Below, in pieces: positions 17,097 to 25,518 of a stretch of 64,000 bases of DNA. The stretch is from contig NZ_CP025030.1 of the NCBI RefSeq assembly GCF_002812705.1, positions 3,410,001 to 3,474,000 of the forward strand. The letters run 5' to 3'. The position numbers and the translations under genes were made by a program. Below the pieces are notes generated by a model. It was not told the origin of the DNA, did no database searches, and saw only the letters and a program-made list of their open reading frames with translations. Position 1 is the stretch's first letter; the number at the start of each line of letters is the position of its first letter. Source of the DNA: Achromobacter spanius (lineage in GTDB: Bacteria > Pseudomonadota > Gammaproteobacteria > Burkholderiales > Burkholderiaceae_B).

Positions 17097-18866
17097 GCGC
17101 CGTGCCTGGCGCGCGAAGTCACCCAGGCGTTTGATCATGGTGGGGAAGTGGTCGGCGCTGGTGTTGCCGTAACCGATCACCAGGCCGTTGTCTTCCGGAC
17201 GCGGCACCATCGCGAACGACGATAGCGCGCTGGGGTTCATGCCCACTTGCCGCGCCTGCGCCACGATGGTCTGATCCGGAATGTCGGGCGGCAGGCGTAC
17301 CGTCAGATGCAGCCCGCTATGCCCGCCCAGCACCTCGTGGTCAACGCGCAAATGGGTGGCCAGCGCCTCGCGCAAGGCGGCTTGCCGGTCACGGTACAGG
17401 CGCCGCATGCGACCCAGGTGCCGCGAAAACTGGCCGTTGTCGATGAAGGCGGCCAGGGTAAGTTGTTCCAGCCGATGGCCGCCGCGCAGCATCTCAACGA
17501 CCGAGGGCAGCGCCGTCTGGGCAAGCGCCTCGGGCAGCACCAGAAAGCCCAGCCGCAAGGCTGGGAACAGCGTCTTGCTGAACGTGCCCACGTACAGCAC
17601 GGGCGCATCAGGCACCAGCCCCTGCATGGCGGCGATGGGTTCGCCCTGATGACGGAATTCGCTGTCGTAATCGTCTTCGATGATCCATGCGCCCGCGCGC
17701 CGGGCGCGTTCCAGCAAGTCCAGCCGACGCGCGACCGACAGCACGGCGCCCGTGGGGTATTGATGCGTGGGCGTGGTCTGGATCAGGCGCGGCGGCTGGG
17801 TGTGCCAGGCGTCTTCGGAGATGACAATGCCGTCGGCGTCCACGCGCATGGCCACCACGTTCAGGTCACCGCCATGAAAGGCCGACTTGGCGCCGCGATA
17901 GCCCGGATCTTCCAGCCAGGCCGTGTCGCCCGGGTTGGTCAGCAATTGCACGCACAAGGCCAAGGCGCCTTGGGCGCCTTCCGTGATGATGATGCGCGAG
18001 GCGTCGCAGTGCACGCCCCGCGACACGCGCAGGTATTGGGCGATGGCTTCGCGCAGCGCGGGTTCGCCGATGGGGTGGCCGTAGCCCAGTGTGGCGGCGG
18101 GTGCTGCGTGCAGGGCGCGGTCTTGCGCGCGGCGCCAGGCGTTCAAGGGGAACTGGGTCAGCGCCGGCGTGCCGGGCGTCATCGGCAGCGAACTGTCGCT
18201 GGGCGGGCGCGTGGCCACGATGCGTGACAGGCGCGTGGCGGTGGCGGGGGGCAGGGCGCGCTTGGCGGCACGGTTTGCTGAGGGCAGAGAGGCCGTGGAC
18301 AGAGGCGACGACAGGGGCGCCGACAGGGGGGCAACGCGCGTGCCCTGGCGGTCGGCAATGACGTAGCCTTCGGCCGTCAACTGCTCGTAGGCGATCAGCA
18401 CCGTGTTGCGCGAAATGGCCAGGTCTTCGGACAGCGCGCGCGACGATGGCAGCTTGCCGCCGGCAGGCAATTGGCCGGCCAGAATGGCTTGCTTCAAACG
18501 CTGGATAAGCTGGCGCTGGCGGGGCAGCGCACCGGGGCCACGCGCAAGCGGGCTGGACAGCAGGGCGCTGTCGGCGGGAAGGTTCGGGCTTGGCATTTGG
18601 GCTGATGTTTGGGCTGGCATTTGGATTGGCGCCGGGGTTGACGCTTGCGATGGCGCCTGGGCTGGTACGTGCAAGGGCGCAGGGGTTGGTGCCTGCGATG
18701 GTGCAGAGGTTGGCACGCGTGATCGCGCTGGGGTTGGCACGTGCAATGGCGCAGGGGTAGGCACGTGCAAGGGCGCAGGGGTTGGCACCTGCGATGGTGC
18801 GTGGGTTGGCATCTGGGATGGTGCCGGGGCTGCTGCCTGCGTCGGTGCCCGGGCTGGCATATTCAT
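17094..18866 (-). CDS. MocR/PdxR-type GntR regulator with aminotransferase-like domain
   Basis: 590 aa. After a repetitive N-terminal extension (about residues 1-100), the GntR winged helix is seen (LPSSRALSEDLAISRNTVLIAYEQL), a linker, then a fold-type I aminotransferase domain with YVGTFSKTLFPALRLGF holding the PLP-binding Lys, and IIEDDYDSEFR. Typical MocR proteins are 450-500 aa; the excess is the low-complexity extension of P-T-P-A-P-L-H-V-like repeats. Start at 18866 is taken because upstream codons add a non-family basic stretch. These regulators bind PLP and often control vitamin B6, GABA or amino-acid genes. Divergent from the GNAT-EamA pair, its likely targets. Confidence 0.9.
   Translation of the reverse strand: MNMPARAPTQAAAPAPSQMPTHAPSQVPTPAPLHVPTPAPLHVPTPARSRVPTSAPSQAPTPAPLHVPAQAPSQASTPAPIQMPAQTSAQMPSPNLPADSALLSSPLARGPGALPRQRQLIQRLKQAILAGQLPAGGKLPSSRALSEDLAISRNTVLIAYEQLTAEGYVIADRQGTRVAPLSAPLSSPLSTASLPSANRAAKRALPPATATRLSRIVATRPPSDSSLPMTPGTPALTQFPLNAWRRAQDRALHAAPAATLGYGHPIGEPALREAIAQYLRVSRGVHCDASRIIITEGAQGALALCVQLLTNPGDTAWLEDPGYRGAKSAFHGGDLNVVAMRVDADGIVISEDAWHTQPPRLIQTTPTHQYPTGAVLSVARRLDLLERARRAGAWIIEDDYDSEFRHQGEPIAAMQGLVPDAPVLYVGTFSKTLFPALRLGFLVLPEALAQTALPSVVEMLRGGHRLEQLTLAAFIDNGQFSRHLGRMRRLYRDRQAALREALATHLRVDHEVLGGHSGLHLTVRLPPDIPDQTIVAQARQVGMNPSALSSFAMVPRPEDNGLVIGYGNTSADHFPTMIKRLGDFARQARR
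18590..18860. repeat. 24-bp degenerate tandem repeat inside MocR gene
   Basis: About eleven degenerate units of 24 bases (best copies around 18730-18785, core GGTTGGCACGTGCAATGGCG) encode an 8-residue repeat resembling PAPLHVPT. The array forms almost the entire region between the start codon and the winged-helix domain. Confidence 0.85.
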
Positions 18867-18885
18867 GGCCCCATTAAATTCCAGG

Positions 18886-18926
18886 ATCGTGGTGCTTTTT
18901 ATGATGCCACGATTCCGATATCGTGA
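18886..18926. promoter_or_regulatory. Three ATCGTG half-sites between MocR and GNAT genes
   Basis: ATCGTGG (18886-18892), its inverse CCACGAT (18907-18913) and ATCGTGA (18920-18926) lie in the 125-base divergent gap. The outer pair are direct repeats 34 bases apart and the inner one is inverted to both. MocR-type proteins are known to use paired direct or inverted half-sites, so this is the best operator candidate. Confidence 0.55.
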
Positions 18927-18991
18927 GGTTCTGCGTGTTGCGTCCGCCACGGCCGGCGGCGCGCGCTTACCCCTTGATGAGGCCCCGCCGC

Positions 18992-19720
18992 ATGCCACCC
19001 CGCGTCAATGCATTCCAACAACCCATCGGCCCCGACGTACCCGGCTGGACGCCGCGTCCGCGACCCCCGCTGACACCCGCTACCGGCCGCTACTGCCGGC
19101 TGGAACCGTTGTCGGCCGAGCGTCACGCGGCAGACCTGTATCAGGCGTTCAGCCAGGCGCCGGACGATAGCGACTGGACCTACATGGGCGTTGGCCCGTA
19201 CGCCGATGAAGCCGCGTACCGCGCCTTTGCCGAAGCCGCCCAGGCGGGCAACGACCCGCTGCACCACGCCATCATCGACCTGCAAACGGGCCGGGCCATC
19301 GGCACGCTGGCCTTGATGCGCATCGACCCGGCCAATGGCGTCATCGAGGTCGGCTTCGTGTCGTTCTCGCGCCAGCTCAAGCGCACCCGCATCGCCACCG
19401 AGGCGCAGTTCCTGCTGATGCACCGCGCGTTCGACGAACTGGGTTATCGGCGATATGAATGGAAGTGCGACAGCCTGAACGCGCCGTCGCGCCAGGCCGC
19501 CGCGCGGCTGGGGTTCCAGTTTGAAGGCGTCTTCCGCCAAGCCACGATCTACAAGGGCCGCAGCCGCGACACCGCGTGGTTTTCGATCATCGATAGCGAA
19601 TGGCCGGCTCTGCGCGCCGCTTACGAGCGCTGGCTGGATCCCGCGAACTTCGATGAGCAAGGCAAGCAGCGTCAAGGGCTGTCCGAACTGATCGCCATGG
19701 AAAAAGCCGCGTGCGCCTGA
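18992..19720 (+). CDS. GNAT-family N-acetyltransferase (RimJ/RimL-like)
   Basis: 242 aa. The GNAT core covers about residues 35-195: RYCRLEPLSAERHAADLYQAF, IGTLALMRIDPANGVIEVGFVSFS, and RYEWKCDSLNAPSRQAAARLGFQFEG, the last being the RimJ/RimL-like motif with acetyl-CoA-binding region. It would transfer an acetyl group to an amine, possibly a small molecule or a protein N-terminus. Three in-frame ATGs exist; 18992 has GAGG nine bases upstream. Its last 10 bases overlap the GTG start of the EamA transporter, so both form an operon divergent from MocR. Confidence 0.88.
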   Translation: MPPRVNAFQQPIGPDVPGWTPRPRPPLTPATGRYCRLEPLSAERHAADLYQAFSQAPDDSDWTYMGVGPYADEAAYRAFAEAAQAGNDPLHHAIIDLQTGRAIGTLALMRIDPANGVIEVGFVSFSRQLKRTRIATEAQFLLMHRAFDELGYRRYEWKCDSLNAPSRQAAARLGFQFEGVFRQATIYKGRSRDTAWFSIIDSEWPALRAAYERWLDPANFDEQGKQRQGLSELIAMEKAACA

Positions 19721-20595
19721 TCCCGGTAGCGCTGGCCCTGTTCTGGGGCTTGAACTGGCCGGCGGTGAAGATCATCTTGGCGATCTTCCCGCCGTTTACG
19801 CTGCGCGTGCTGGGGCTGGGCAGCGGCGCCATCCTGTTGCTGCTGCTGGCGCGCGCCAAGCGGCTGGCGCTGCTGCCGCCTCGCGATGCGTGGCCCGGCA
19901 TCGTCGTGGGCGGGGTGCTGGCCGTGGCCGTCTTCAACCTGGCGGTGGCCTGGGCGCAACTCAGCACCAGTACGTCCCGCGCGGCGGTGCTGACCTTCAC
20001 CATGCCCATGATGTCGGCGGTGCTGGCGTGGCTGGTCCTGGGCGAACGCCTGGACCGGCGGCGCGGGCTGGCGTTGATGCTGGGCGCGATAGGCGTGGCC
20101 ATCCTGGCCTGGCCCGTGCTGCACGCGGTGTTCGCGGAACACGATCTGGCGGCAACCAAGGGCTTGATCTTCCCGCTGGTGGCGGCGTTCGGATGGGCGG
20201 CCGGCACCGTCTATCTGAAGCGCTGGCCCGTGAATGGGCATCGCATCGTCATCACGGCTTGGCAACTCGCCGTAGGCGCCGCCTGCGCGCTGACCGGTGT
20301 GTTGATCGCAGGCGAATTGTTTCCCACCCAAGGCTGGAACGGCCGCATCGTCGCGGCGCTGTCGTTCCACATCATCCTGGGCACGGCGGTGGCGTATTGG
20401 CTGTGGTTCGTCCTGAGCGAACGCGTCAGCGCCACGGTCGCCGCGCTGACAACGCTGATGGTGCCCGTGGTTGGCGTGCTGGGCGCAATGGCCCTGGTCG
20501 GCGACAGACCTGGCGCAGCCGACTGGTGGGGGTTTGGTTTTGTGCTGGCGGGCGCGGCGCTGATCGTGTTGAACCTGGGGCGCGGGCGTGGCTGA
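19711..20595 (+). CDS. EamA/DMT-family transporter
   Basis: 294 aa with ten hydrophobic segments in two EamA halves (first RLIPVALALFWGLNWPAVK, second beginning about residue 145 with LIFPLVAAFGWAAGTVYLKRW). GTG start overlapping the GNAT gene by 10 bases. Probably exports or imports a small metabolite; an acetyltransferase and exporter together could detoxify an amine (inference). DNA after the stop carries a repeat cluster. Confidence 0.9.
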   Translation: MRLIPVALALFWGLNWPAVKIILAIFPPFTLRVLGLGSGAILLLLLARAKRLALLPPRDAWPGIVVGGVLAVAVFNLAVAWAQLSTSTSRAAVLTFTMPMMSAVLAWLVLGERLDRRRGLALMLGAIGVAILAWPVLHAVFAEHDLAATKGLIFPLVAAFGWAAGTVYLKRWPVNGHRIVITAWQLAVGAACALTGVLIAGELFPTQGWNGRIVAALSFHIILGTAVAYWLWFVLSERVSATVAALTTLMVPVVGVLGAMALVGDRPGAADWWGFGFVLAGAALIVLNLGRGRG

Positions 20596-20648
20596 GCGAG
20601 ATGGGTTACGTGCGCTGGACGGCAGTTCCCAGTTGTTTGCCGTCCCGC

Positions 20649-20832
20649 ACTTCACCCATCCTACGAACGTGCACCCGTAGGATGGCCCGTAGGATGGGTG
20701 AAGCGCGGCAAAATCGACGCAAGAACACCCCCACAAATCGCGCGCAACCCATCACACCCGTCGCCGTAGGATGGGTGAAGCGCGGCAAAATCAACGCAAG
20801 AACACCCCCAAAAATCGCGCGCAACCCATCAC
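20649..20832. repeat. Cluster of GTAGGATGGGT-type palindromic repeats (two full copies, two fragments)
   Basis: Two copies of a 68-base element (20688-20755 and 20765-20832) repeat with a 77-base period and only two mismatches. Each has inverted ends GATGGGT / ACCCATC and a core GAAGCGCGGCAAAATC. A partial copy (GTAGGATGG, from about 20677) and an inverted copy of the left end (CTTCACCCATCCTACG, 20650-20665) lie just upstream, which could fold with copy 1. The 3' end of copy 2 contains the stop codon of the minus-strand EamA gene. I recognise this type as a dispersed proteobacterial intergenic repeat; the name and mobility mechanism are not known to me. Confidence 0.85.
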
Positions 20833-21797
20833 CCCCGCCGTCTACGCACCCACTCCCTGACCATTTCCCCGCCACTCACCAACGTGATGCCGATTAGCAC
20901 CAACACCGCGCCCACAGCAAACCCGGAGTCCAGCGGTTCATCAAGAATCAGCACGCCGAAGCTCACGCCAAACAACGGCGTCATGAATGACAGGATCGAC
21001 AGGCGCGACGCCAGGTATCGGCGCAGCAGCCAAAACCACGCCAGGTAGCTCGACAACGCCACCACCACGGATTGAAAGGCAACGCTCAAGATAGCGGCTT
21101 GCGTTGCGTGGATGGTGTGCTGGCCGGTGGCCGCGGCATAGGCCAGCAGGCCGACCGCCGCAACCATCATTTGATAAAGCAAGGTCTTGGACGGCGCGGC
21201 CTCTGACAGCGATGTTGCGCGAATGGCAACCGTGGTGGCGCCCCACAGCAGGCCGGCCGCCAAACCCATGGCGTCGCCCAGCAGCATGTTGGGGGCGCCG
21301 GCCGCCGCTTGTGGCGCATCGCCCTTGACCAGGAATGCCACCGCGATGCCGCCGAACGCCACCGCTACGCCCAGCCATTGCAGCGGCTGCATGCGTTCTT
21401 CGGGCAGCAGCCAGTGCAGGCCCAGCGCGGCGAAGATGGGGGCCGTGTACAGGAACACCGACATGTGCGAGGCCGTGGTGTGCAGCAACCCTTGCGCCAC
21501 GAACAGAAATTCGCCCGCGAACAGCAGCCCCACGATCAGCCCTGGCAGCGCCGTGCCGTCGCGCACCGCGCGCAAGCCTTCGGCCCGCCACACCACTACC
21601 GCCAACACCAACGCGGCGAAGGTCGAGCGCAGGCCGATCTGCATGATCGGGGCAATGTCGGCCGCGACCAGCTTGATGGCAATCTGCTGAAACCCCCAGC
21701 ACACGCACAGCACCAGCATGCCGGTGGTGGCCAACGCGTCCAGCGGCAGGCGCAGCGGTTTTGAAGCCGGGGCAGAACGCGACCCACGCGTACTCAT
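20829..21797 (-). CDS. EamA/DMT-family transporter
   Basis: 322 aa, ten hydrophobic segments; starts with a basic head (STRGSRSAPASKPLRLPLDA) then LATTGMLVLCVCWGFQQIAIK, the EamA opening. Second half starts near residue 165 (LLGDAMGLAAGLLWGATTVAIRA). Start at 21797 forms an ATGA overlap with the stop of the thioredoxin-like gene upstream. It differs from the EamA protein at 19711 in sequence and is convergent to it, so they are not a recent tandem duplicate. The C-terminus (REWVRRRRG) is completed within the repeat cluster. Confidence 0.9.
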   Translation of the reverse strand: MSTRGSRSAPASKPLRLPLDALATTGMLVLCVCWGFQQIAIKLVAADIAPIMQIGLRSTFAALVLAVVVWRAEGLRAVRDGTALPGLIVGLLFAGEFLFVAQGLLHTTASHMSVFLYTAPIFAALGLHWLLPEERMQPLQWLGVAVAFGGIAVAFLVKGDAPQAAAGAPNMLLGDAMGLAAGLLWGATTVAIRATSLSEAAPSKTLLYQMMVAAVGLLAYAAATGQHTIHATQAAILSVAFQSVVVALSSYLAWFWLLRRYLASRLSILSFMTPLFGVSFGVLILDEPLDSGFAVGAVLVLIGITLVSGGEMVREWVRRRRG

Positions 21798-22129
21798 GGC
21801 AATTCGGCGGGGTAGCTGTCCAGCGCCAGGCCGATCTGTTGGCGCAGGTCCCATTCGGCCAGCGTGGATTGCACCGGGCCGAAGAAAGCGCCGTCCCGCG
21901 TGACGAACATGGCGGGCAGGTGAAAGACCTCATACCGTTCCACCAGGCCGCGGTTGTCGCCGGCATCCACCCAGCAGACGCGCTCCACCGGCAGTTCCAG
22001 CGCGGGCAGTTGTTCGCGCGCGATGCGGCAGGTGCCGCAGGTGCGGCTATGGAAGACCAGCAGCGTAAGACCGGGGGCGTCCAGCAGGTAGCGGTCGGCG
22101 GTGCTGTCGTTGAGTTCTATCTGTTCCAT
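21794..22129 (-). CDS. Thioredoxin-family protein
   Basis: 111 aa, cytosolic (no signal peptide). The active-site pair Cys31/Cys34 is in FHSRTCGTCRIAREQLPAL, a CGTC variant of the usual CGPC, and the cis-proline is in VFHLPAMFVTRDG. Thus a small dithiol/disulfide protein, but with an atypical redox dipeptide. It overlaps the downstream EamA gene by four bases (ATGA), implying co-expression; a functional link between them is not obvious. Confidence 0.88.
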   Translation of the reverse strand: MEQIELNDSTADRYLLDAPGLTLLVFHSRTCGTCRIAREQLPALELPVERVCWVDAGDNRGLVERYEVFHLPAMFVTRDGAFFGPVQSTLAEWDLRQQIGLALDSYPAELP

Positions 22130-22232
22130 GGCGTATCAAATCCGGGGCGAGGCAGCGGGGCAAGGCAGCCATTATGGCAGCGCGCCGCCCCGGCGCCGGC
22201 GATAACCGCAAGGGCGTGATGGGCGGGCCGCC

Positions 22233-23516
22233 TCAGGCGCCGCGCAGCACCCGATCCAGTTCCAATACCGATTGGTACAAGACCCGCGTGCCGTCCAGCA
22301 ACTGTGCCGGTTCAATCCATTCTTCCGGGCAATGGCTGCGGCCGTTCAGGCACGGGATGAAGATCATGCCGATGGGGCCGGTGGGCGCCATGTAGACGGC
22401 GTCGTGGCCGGCGCCGCTGGGCAGGCGCATCGACGCGTAGCCCAATTGGTCGGCCGCCGCCTTGACGGCGTCCATCACCAAGGGCGAGCAGTCGGTGGGC
22501 TGGGCGCGGCTTAGCGGGGTGAAGCCCGCCGTCAGGCGCAACGCCTTCAGGTCGCTGGCCACGCCGGCCATCAGCGTTTCCGGGAAGGTGTCAAGCACCG
22601 CGTTGCTGTCGCTGCGCATTTCCAGGGTCATTTCCACGCGCCCCGGCACCGCGTTGGCGGCGTTGGGCGTCATCGACAGACGGCCCACGGTGGCCACCAC
22701 GTAATGCGGGTTGCCGCTGGCGGCGCTGGCCTGGCGGCTGGCCGCGTCGATGATGCGGGCGGCGCCCACCAGGGCGTCGCGGCGGATGTCCATGGGCGTG
22801 GTGCCGGCGTGGTCGGGCTGGCCTTCCACCACGATCTGCACGCGGCGGATGCCCACAATGTTGGTCACCACGCCTATGGGCAGGCCACGGCTTTCCAGCA
22901 CGGGGCCTTGTTCGATATGCAATTCGACGAACGCGGCGGTGCCCCCGGGGCCACGCAGCGGCGCGTGCAGCGCGGCGGGGTCGCCGCCGATGCGCGCAAT
23001 GCCTTCGGCCAGCGATTCGCCGTCGGGGTTACAGGCGGCCAGCATGTCGGCCGTGAGCAGGCCGCTGAGCGCGCGGCTGCCCACGCACGAGATGCCGTAG
23101 TCGCTGGGTTCTTCGGACAGGAAATCGATGACTTCAAACGGGTGCGCCAGTTCGATGCCGTGCTCTTGCAGCGTGTGCGCGACTTCAATGCCGGCCAGCA
23201 CGCCGATGATGCCGTCAAAGCGGCCCCCGGCCATGACCGTGTCGCAATGCGAGCCGGTGGCGATGGGTTTGCGCAAGGGATCGCGGCCTGCGCGCGTGCC
23301 GACCAGGTTGCCGCCCGCATCCAGCCGAGTGGCCAGTCCGGCGGCCTCGAATTCGCCGCGCAACCAGGCGCGTGCGTCATCGAACAGCGGCGAAAAGGCG
23401 CGGCGCGTCCAGGGGACGTCGGGCAGGGTGAATTGGGACAAGGCTTCAACGCGGGCCCACAGGCGGTCGGCGTTGAGCGGCGGGAATGCGGGGGAGGGGG
23501 AAGTCGGATGCGGCAT
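22233..23516 (-). CDS. M20-family Zn-dependent amidohydrolase (N-carbamoyl-amino-acid/allantoate type)
   Basis: 427 aa. Metal-binding residues of the hydantoinase/carbamoylase group are visible: ATGSHCDTVMAGGRFDG (His90, bridging Asp near residue 101), SEEPSDYG, and ELHIEQGPVLE. The dimerisation domain has IVGIRRVQIVVEGQPDHAGTTPM with the substrate-contacting His. It likely hydrolyses an N-carbamoyl amino acid, ureidoglycolate or allantoate; no purine- or pyrimidine-catabolic partners are adjacent, so the substrate stays open. Confidence 0.88.
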   Translation of the reverse strand: MPHPTSPSPAFPPLNADRLWARVEALSQFTLPDVPWTRRAFSPLFDDARAWLRGEFEAAGLATRLDAGGNLVGTRAGRDPLRKPIATGSHCDTVMAGGRFDGIIGVLAGIEVAHTLQEHGIELAHPFEVIDFLSEEPSDYGISCVGSRALSGLLTADMLAACNPDGESLAEGIARIGGDPAALHAPLRGPGGTAAFVELHIEQGPVLESRGLPIGVVTNIVGIRRVQIVVEGQPDHAGTTPMDIRRDALVGAARIIDAASRQASAASGNPHYVVATVGRLSMTPNAANAVPGRVEMTLEMRSDSNAVLDTFPETLMAGVASDLKALRLTAGFTPLSRAQPTDCSPLVMDAVKAAADQLGYASMRLPSGAGHDAVYMAPTGPIGMIFIPCLNGRSHCPEEWIEPAQLLDGTRVLYQSVLELDRVLRGA

Positions 23517-23632
23517 GAAGAAATTCCTGAAGATGCGCCAGGGATTATGTCATGCGTGCAAGTGGTGTCCCGCCCATGGGCGACGTATTCAGCCCGCTGC
23601 GGGCTTTGCAACGCCGCCTTTGCAACCCCGCC

Positions 23633-24427
23633 TCAGGACCCCCGCCGCCAGGAAGGTTCACGCTTTTCCAGGAAGGCCGCCACGCCTTCGCGCGCTTCCT
23701 CGGTGCTGCGACACGCGGCGATGCGTTCGACGGTGTCGGCGATCAAGGCGGCGTTGATGGGGGCGCCGGCAAAGTCGCGCACCAACCGCTTGCTGGCCTT
23801 GACCGCGTCGGGGCCGTTGGCGCAGAGCGTGCGGCACAGCGCGTCGACCGCCTCGCCCAGCCGATCAGCGGGAACGACGTCATGCAGCAGGCCGAGGCGC
23901 AGCGCGGTGGCGGCGTCAAACCGTTCAGCCGTCAGGAAGTAGCGGTTCGCCGCGCGTTCGCCCATGGCGCGAATCACGTAAGGGCTGATGGTGGCCGGTA
24001 GCAGCCCCAAGCGGGTTTCCGACAGGCAGAAGTGCGCGCTGTCGGCCGCGATGGCGATGTCACACGCCGACAGCAGGCCCATGCCGCCCGCATAGGCGTC
24101 GCCGTTCACGCACGCCACCACCGGCTTTGAGCACGCCCAGATGGTGTGCAGCATGTCCGCCAGCCGGGTGGCGTCGGCGCGGTTGTCCGCATCCGTGTGC
24201 GTGGCCATCTTGCGCATCCAGTTCAGGTCGCCACCCGCGCAAAACGCCTTGCCGGCGCCGGTCAACAGCAGCACGCGCACGTCAGGGTCTTGCTCGGCCT
24301 GCCGCACTGCGCTTGTCAGCGCGGCGATCAGCGCCTCGTCGAAGGCGTTACGCATGTCGGGCCGGTTCAGCGTCAGGCGGGCGATGGCGCCGTCGCGCGC
24401 GACGTCCAGCGGGGGGGGTGCAGTCAT
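23633..24427 (-). CDS. Enoyl-CoA hydratase/isomerase family protein
   Basis: 264 aa crotonase fold: LLTGAGKAFCAGGDLNWM (first oxyanion-hole segment), ACVNGDAYAGGMGLLSACDIAIA (second, with the GG loop), and FCLSETRLGLLPATISPYVIRAMG. It resembles short-chain enoyl-CoA or methylglutaconyl/isohexenyl-glutaconyl-CoA hydratases; the latter is suggested by the LGLLPATISPYV segment, but this is recall without alignment. Divergent from the SDR gene with a 137-base AT-rich gap containing two copies of the operator motif shared with the TetR/ligase promoter. Confidence 0.9.
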   Translation of the reverse strand: MTAPPPLDVARDGAIARLTLNRPDMRNAFDEALIAALTSAVRQAEQDPDVRVLLLTGAGKAFCAGGDLNWMRKMATHTDADNRADATRLADMLHTIWACSKPVVACVNGDAYAGGMGLLSACDIAIAADSAHFCLSETRLGLLPATISPYVIRAMGERAANRYFLTAERFDAATALRLGLLHDVVPADRLGEAVDALCRTLCANGPDAVKASKRLVRDFAGAPINAALIADTVERIAACRSTEEAREGVAAFLEKREPSWRRGS

Positions 24428-24444
24428 GCGGGTCTCCTCTTTCT

Positions 24445-24461
24445 TTGAATAGTGCTCAATA
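24445..24461 (-). promoter_or_regulatory. Shared operator copy 1 (TATTGAG-N6-TCAA), hydratase promoter
   Basis: Read on the minus strand the site is TATTGAGCACTATTCAA, 18 bases upstream of the hydratase start codon. The core is a TTGA-N7-TCAA dyad. It matches copies 2 and 3 at all eleven fixed positions. Confidence 0.65.
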
Positions 24462-24528
24462 AATAATAGGGGTTTAGTCAGAAGATTCTATGGGTAAAAC
24501 TACCTTTATGGGATGCGTGGGTTGTAAG

Positions 24529-24545
24529 TATTGAGTTATCCTCAA
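24529..24545 (+). promoter_or_regulatory. Shared operator copy 2, SDR promoter
   Basis: TATTGAGTTATCCTCAA, with the arms extended to TTGAG-N5-CTCAA, ends 19 bases before the SDR start codon (24565). Same motif as at 24445 and 26242. Confidence 0.65.
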
Positions 24546-24564
24546 AAAAATATCGGAGCGATCC

Positions 24565-25518
24565 ATGGACCCACAAGCAAACCAACATGCGGCCCCTCAA
24601 GCAGGCAACCACACCGCCACCACGCGATACGCCTCGGTCTTTCGGCCGGGCCTATTCGACGGCAAGACCCTGGTGGTGACGGGCGGCGGCAGCGGCTTGG
24701 GACGTTGCACCGCGCACGAGCTTGCGTCATTGGGCGCGAACCTGGCGCTGGTGGGACGCAAGCCGGAAAAGCTGGAAGCGGCAAGCGCGGAAATCGCGCG
24801 CATCTACCCCGAAGCGGCGGGGCGCATCAGCCTGCACGCTTGCGACATCCGCGACGAAGCCGGCGTGCGCGGCGCGGTGGCGGATGTGCTGGCCCGGCAC
24901 GGCGCGATCGACGGGCTGTTCAATTGCGCGGGCGGGCAGTTTCCCGCTCCGCTGGACCGCATCAGCCTGAATGGCTGGAACGCCGTGGTGCAGAACAATC
25001 TGCACGGCACCTTCCTGATGGCGCGCGAGGTCTACACGCAGCATATGCGCCAGCACGGCGGGGCCATCGTGAACATGCTGGCCGACATCTGGGGCGGCAT
25101 GCCGGGCATGGGGCATTCGGGCGCGGCGCGCGCCGGCGTGTGGAACCTGACTGAAACCGCGGCCTGCGAATGGGCGCATGCGGGCGTGCGGGTGAATGCG
25201 GTGGCGCCAGGGTGGATCGCGTCCAGCGGCATGGACAGCTACGACGACGATTACCGCGCGGTGCTGCGCGACCTGAAAACCAAGGTGCCGCTGCAACGCT
25301 TCGGCACCGAGGCCGAGCTGGCGGCGGCGGTGGTGTTCCTGCTGTCGCCCGCGTCAGCCTTCATCAACGGCACGGTCATCCGGGTGGACGGCGGCGTGCC
25401 CAACGCTCGCCATTCCTGGACCTTGCAGCCGGCCGAGCGCGGCGAGGTCTATAACGGCTTTCCTCAGTACGTGCCGCCATCCTTGTTTTCAGAGCCCGCC
25501 GATTCCTCGGCGGCCTGA
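24565..25518 (+). CDS. SDR-family oxidoreductase lacking the usual Tyr/Lys pair
   Basis: 317 aa. The NAD(P)-binding TGGGSGLG is at about residues 33-40 and the NAG-like motif appears as NCAGG. Where classical SDRs have YxxxK, this protein reads GHSGAARAGVWNLTETAA: the Tyr position is His or absent and the Lys is Arg. The same region in 2,4-dienoyl-CoA reductases also lacks Tyr, so it may belong to that branch or to the citronellol/citronellal-dehydrogenase-like branch. SD GGAG is 9 bases before the ATG. The last 55 bases overlap the 3' end of the convergent TetR gene. Confidence 0.85.
   Translation: MDPQANQHAAPQAGNHTATTRYASVFRPGLFDGKTLVVTGGGSGLGRCTAHELASLGANLALVGRKPEKLEAASAEIARIYPEAAGRISLHACDIRDEAGVRGAVADVLARHGAIDGLFNCAGGQFPAPLDRISLNGWNAVVQNNLHGTFLMAREVYTQHMRQHGGAIVNMLADIWGGMPGMGHSGAARAGVWNLTETAACEWAHAGVRVNAVAPGWIASSGMDSYDDDYRAVLRDLKTKVPLQRFGTEAELAAAVVFLLSPASAFINGTVIRVDGGVPNARHSWTLQPAERGEVYNGFPQYVPPSLFSEPADSSAA

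Noticed and set aside
20688..20832. CRISPR-like repeat array
   Set aside because: Only two copies, with nearly the whole 77-base period conserved and no variable spacers; no cas genes nearby.
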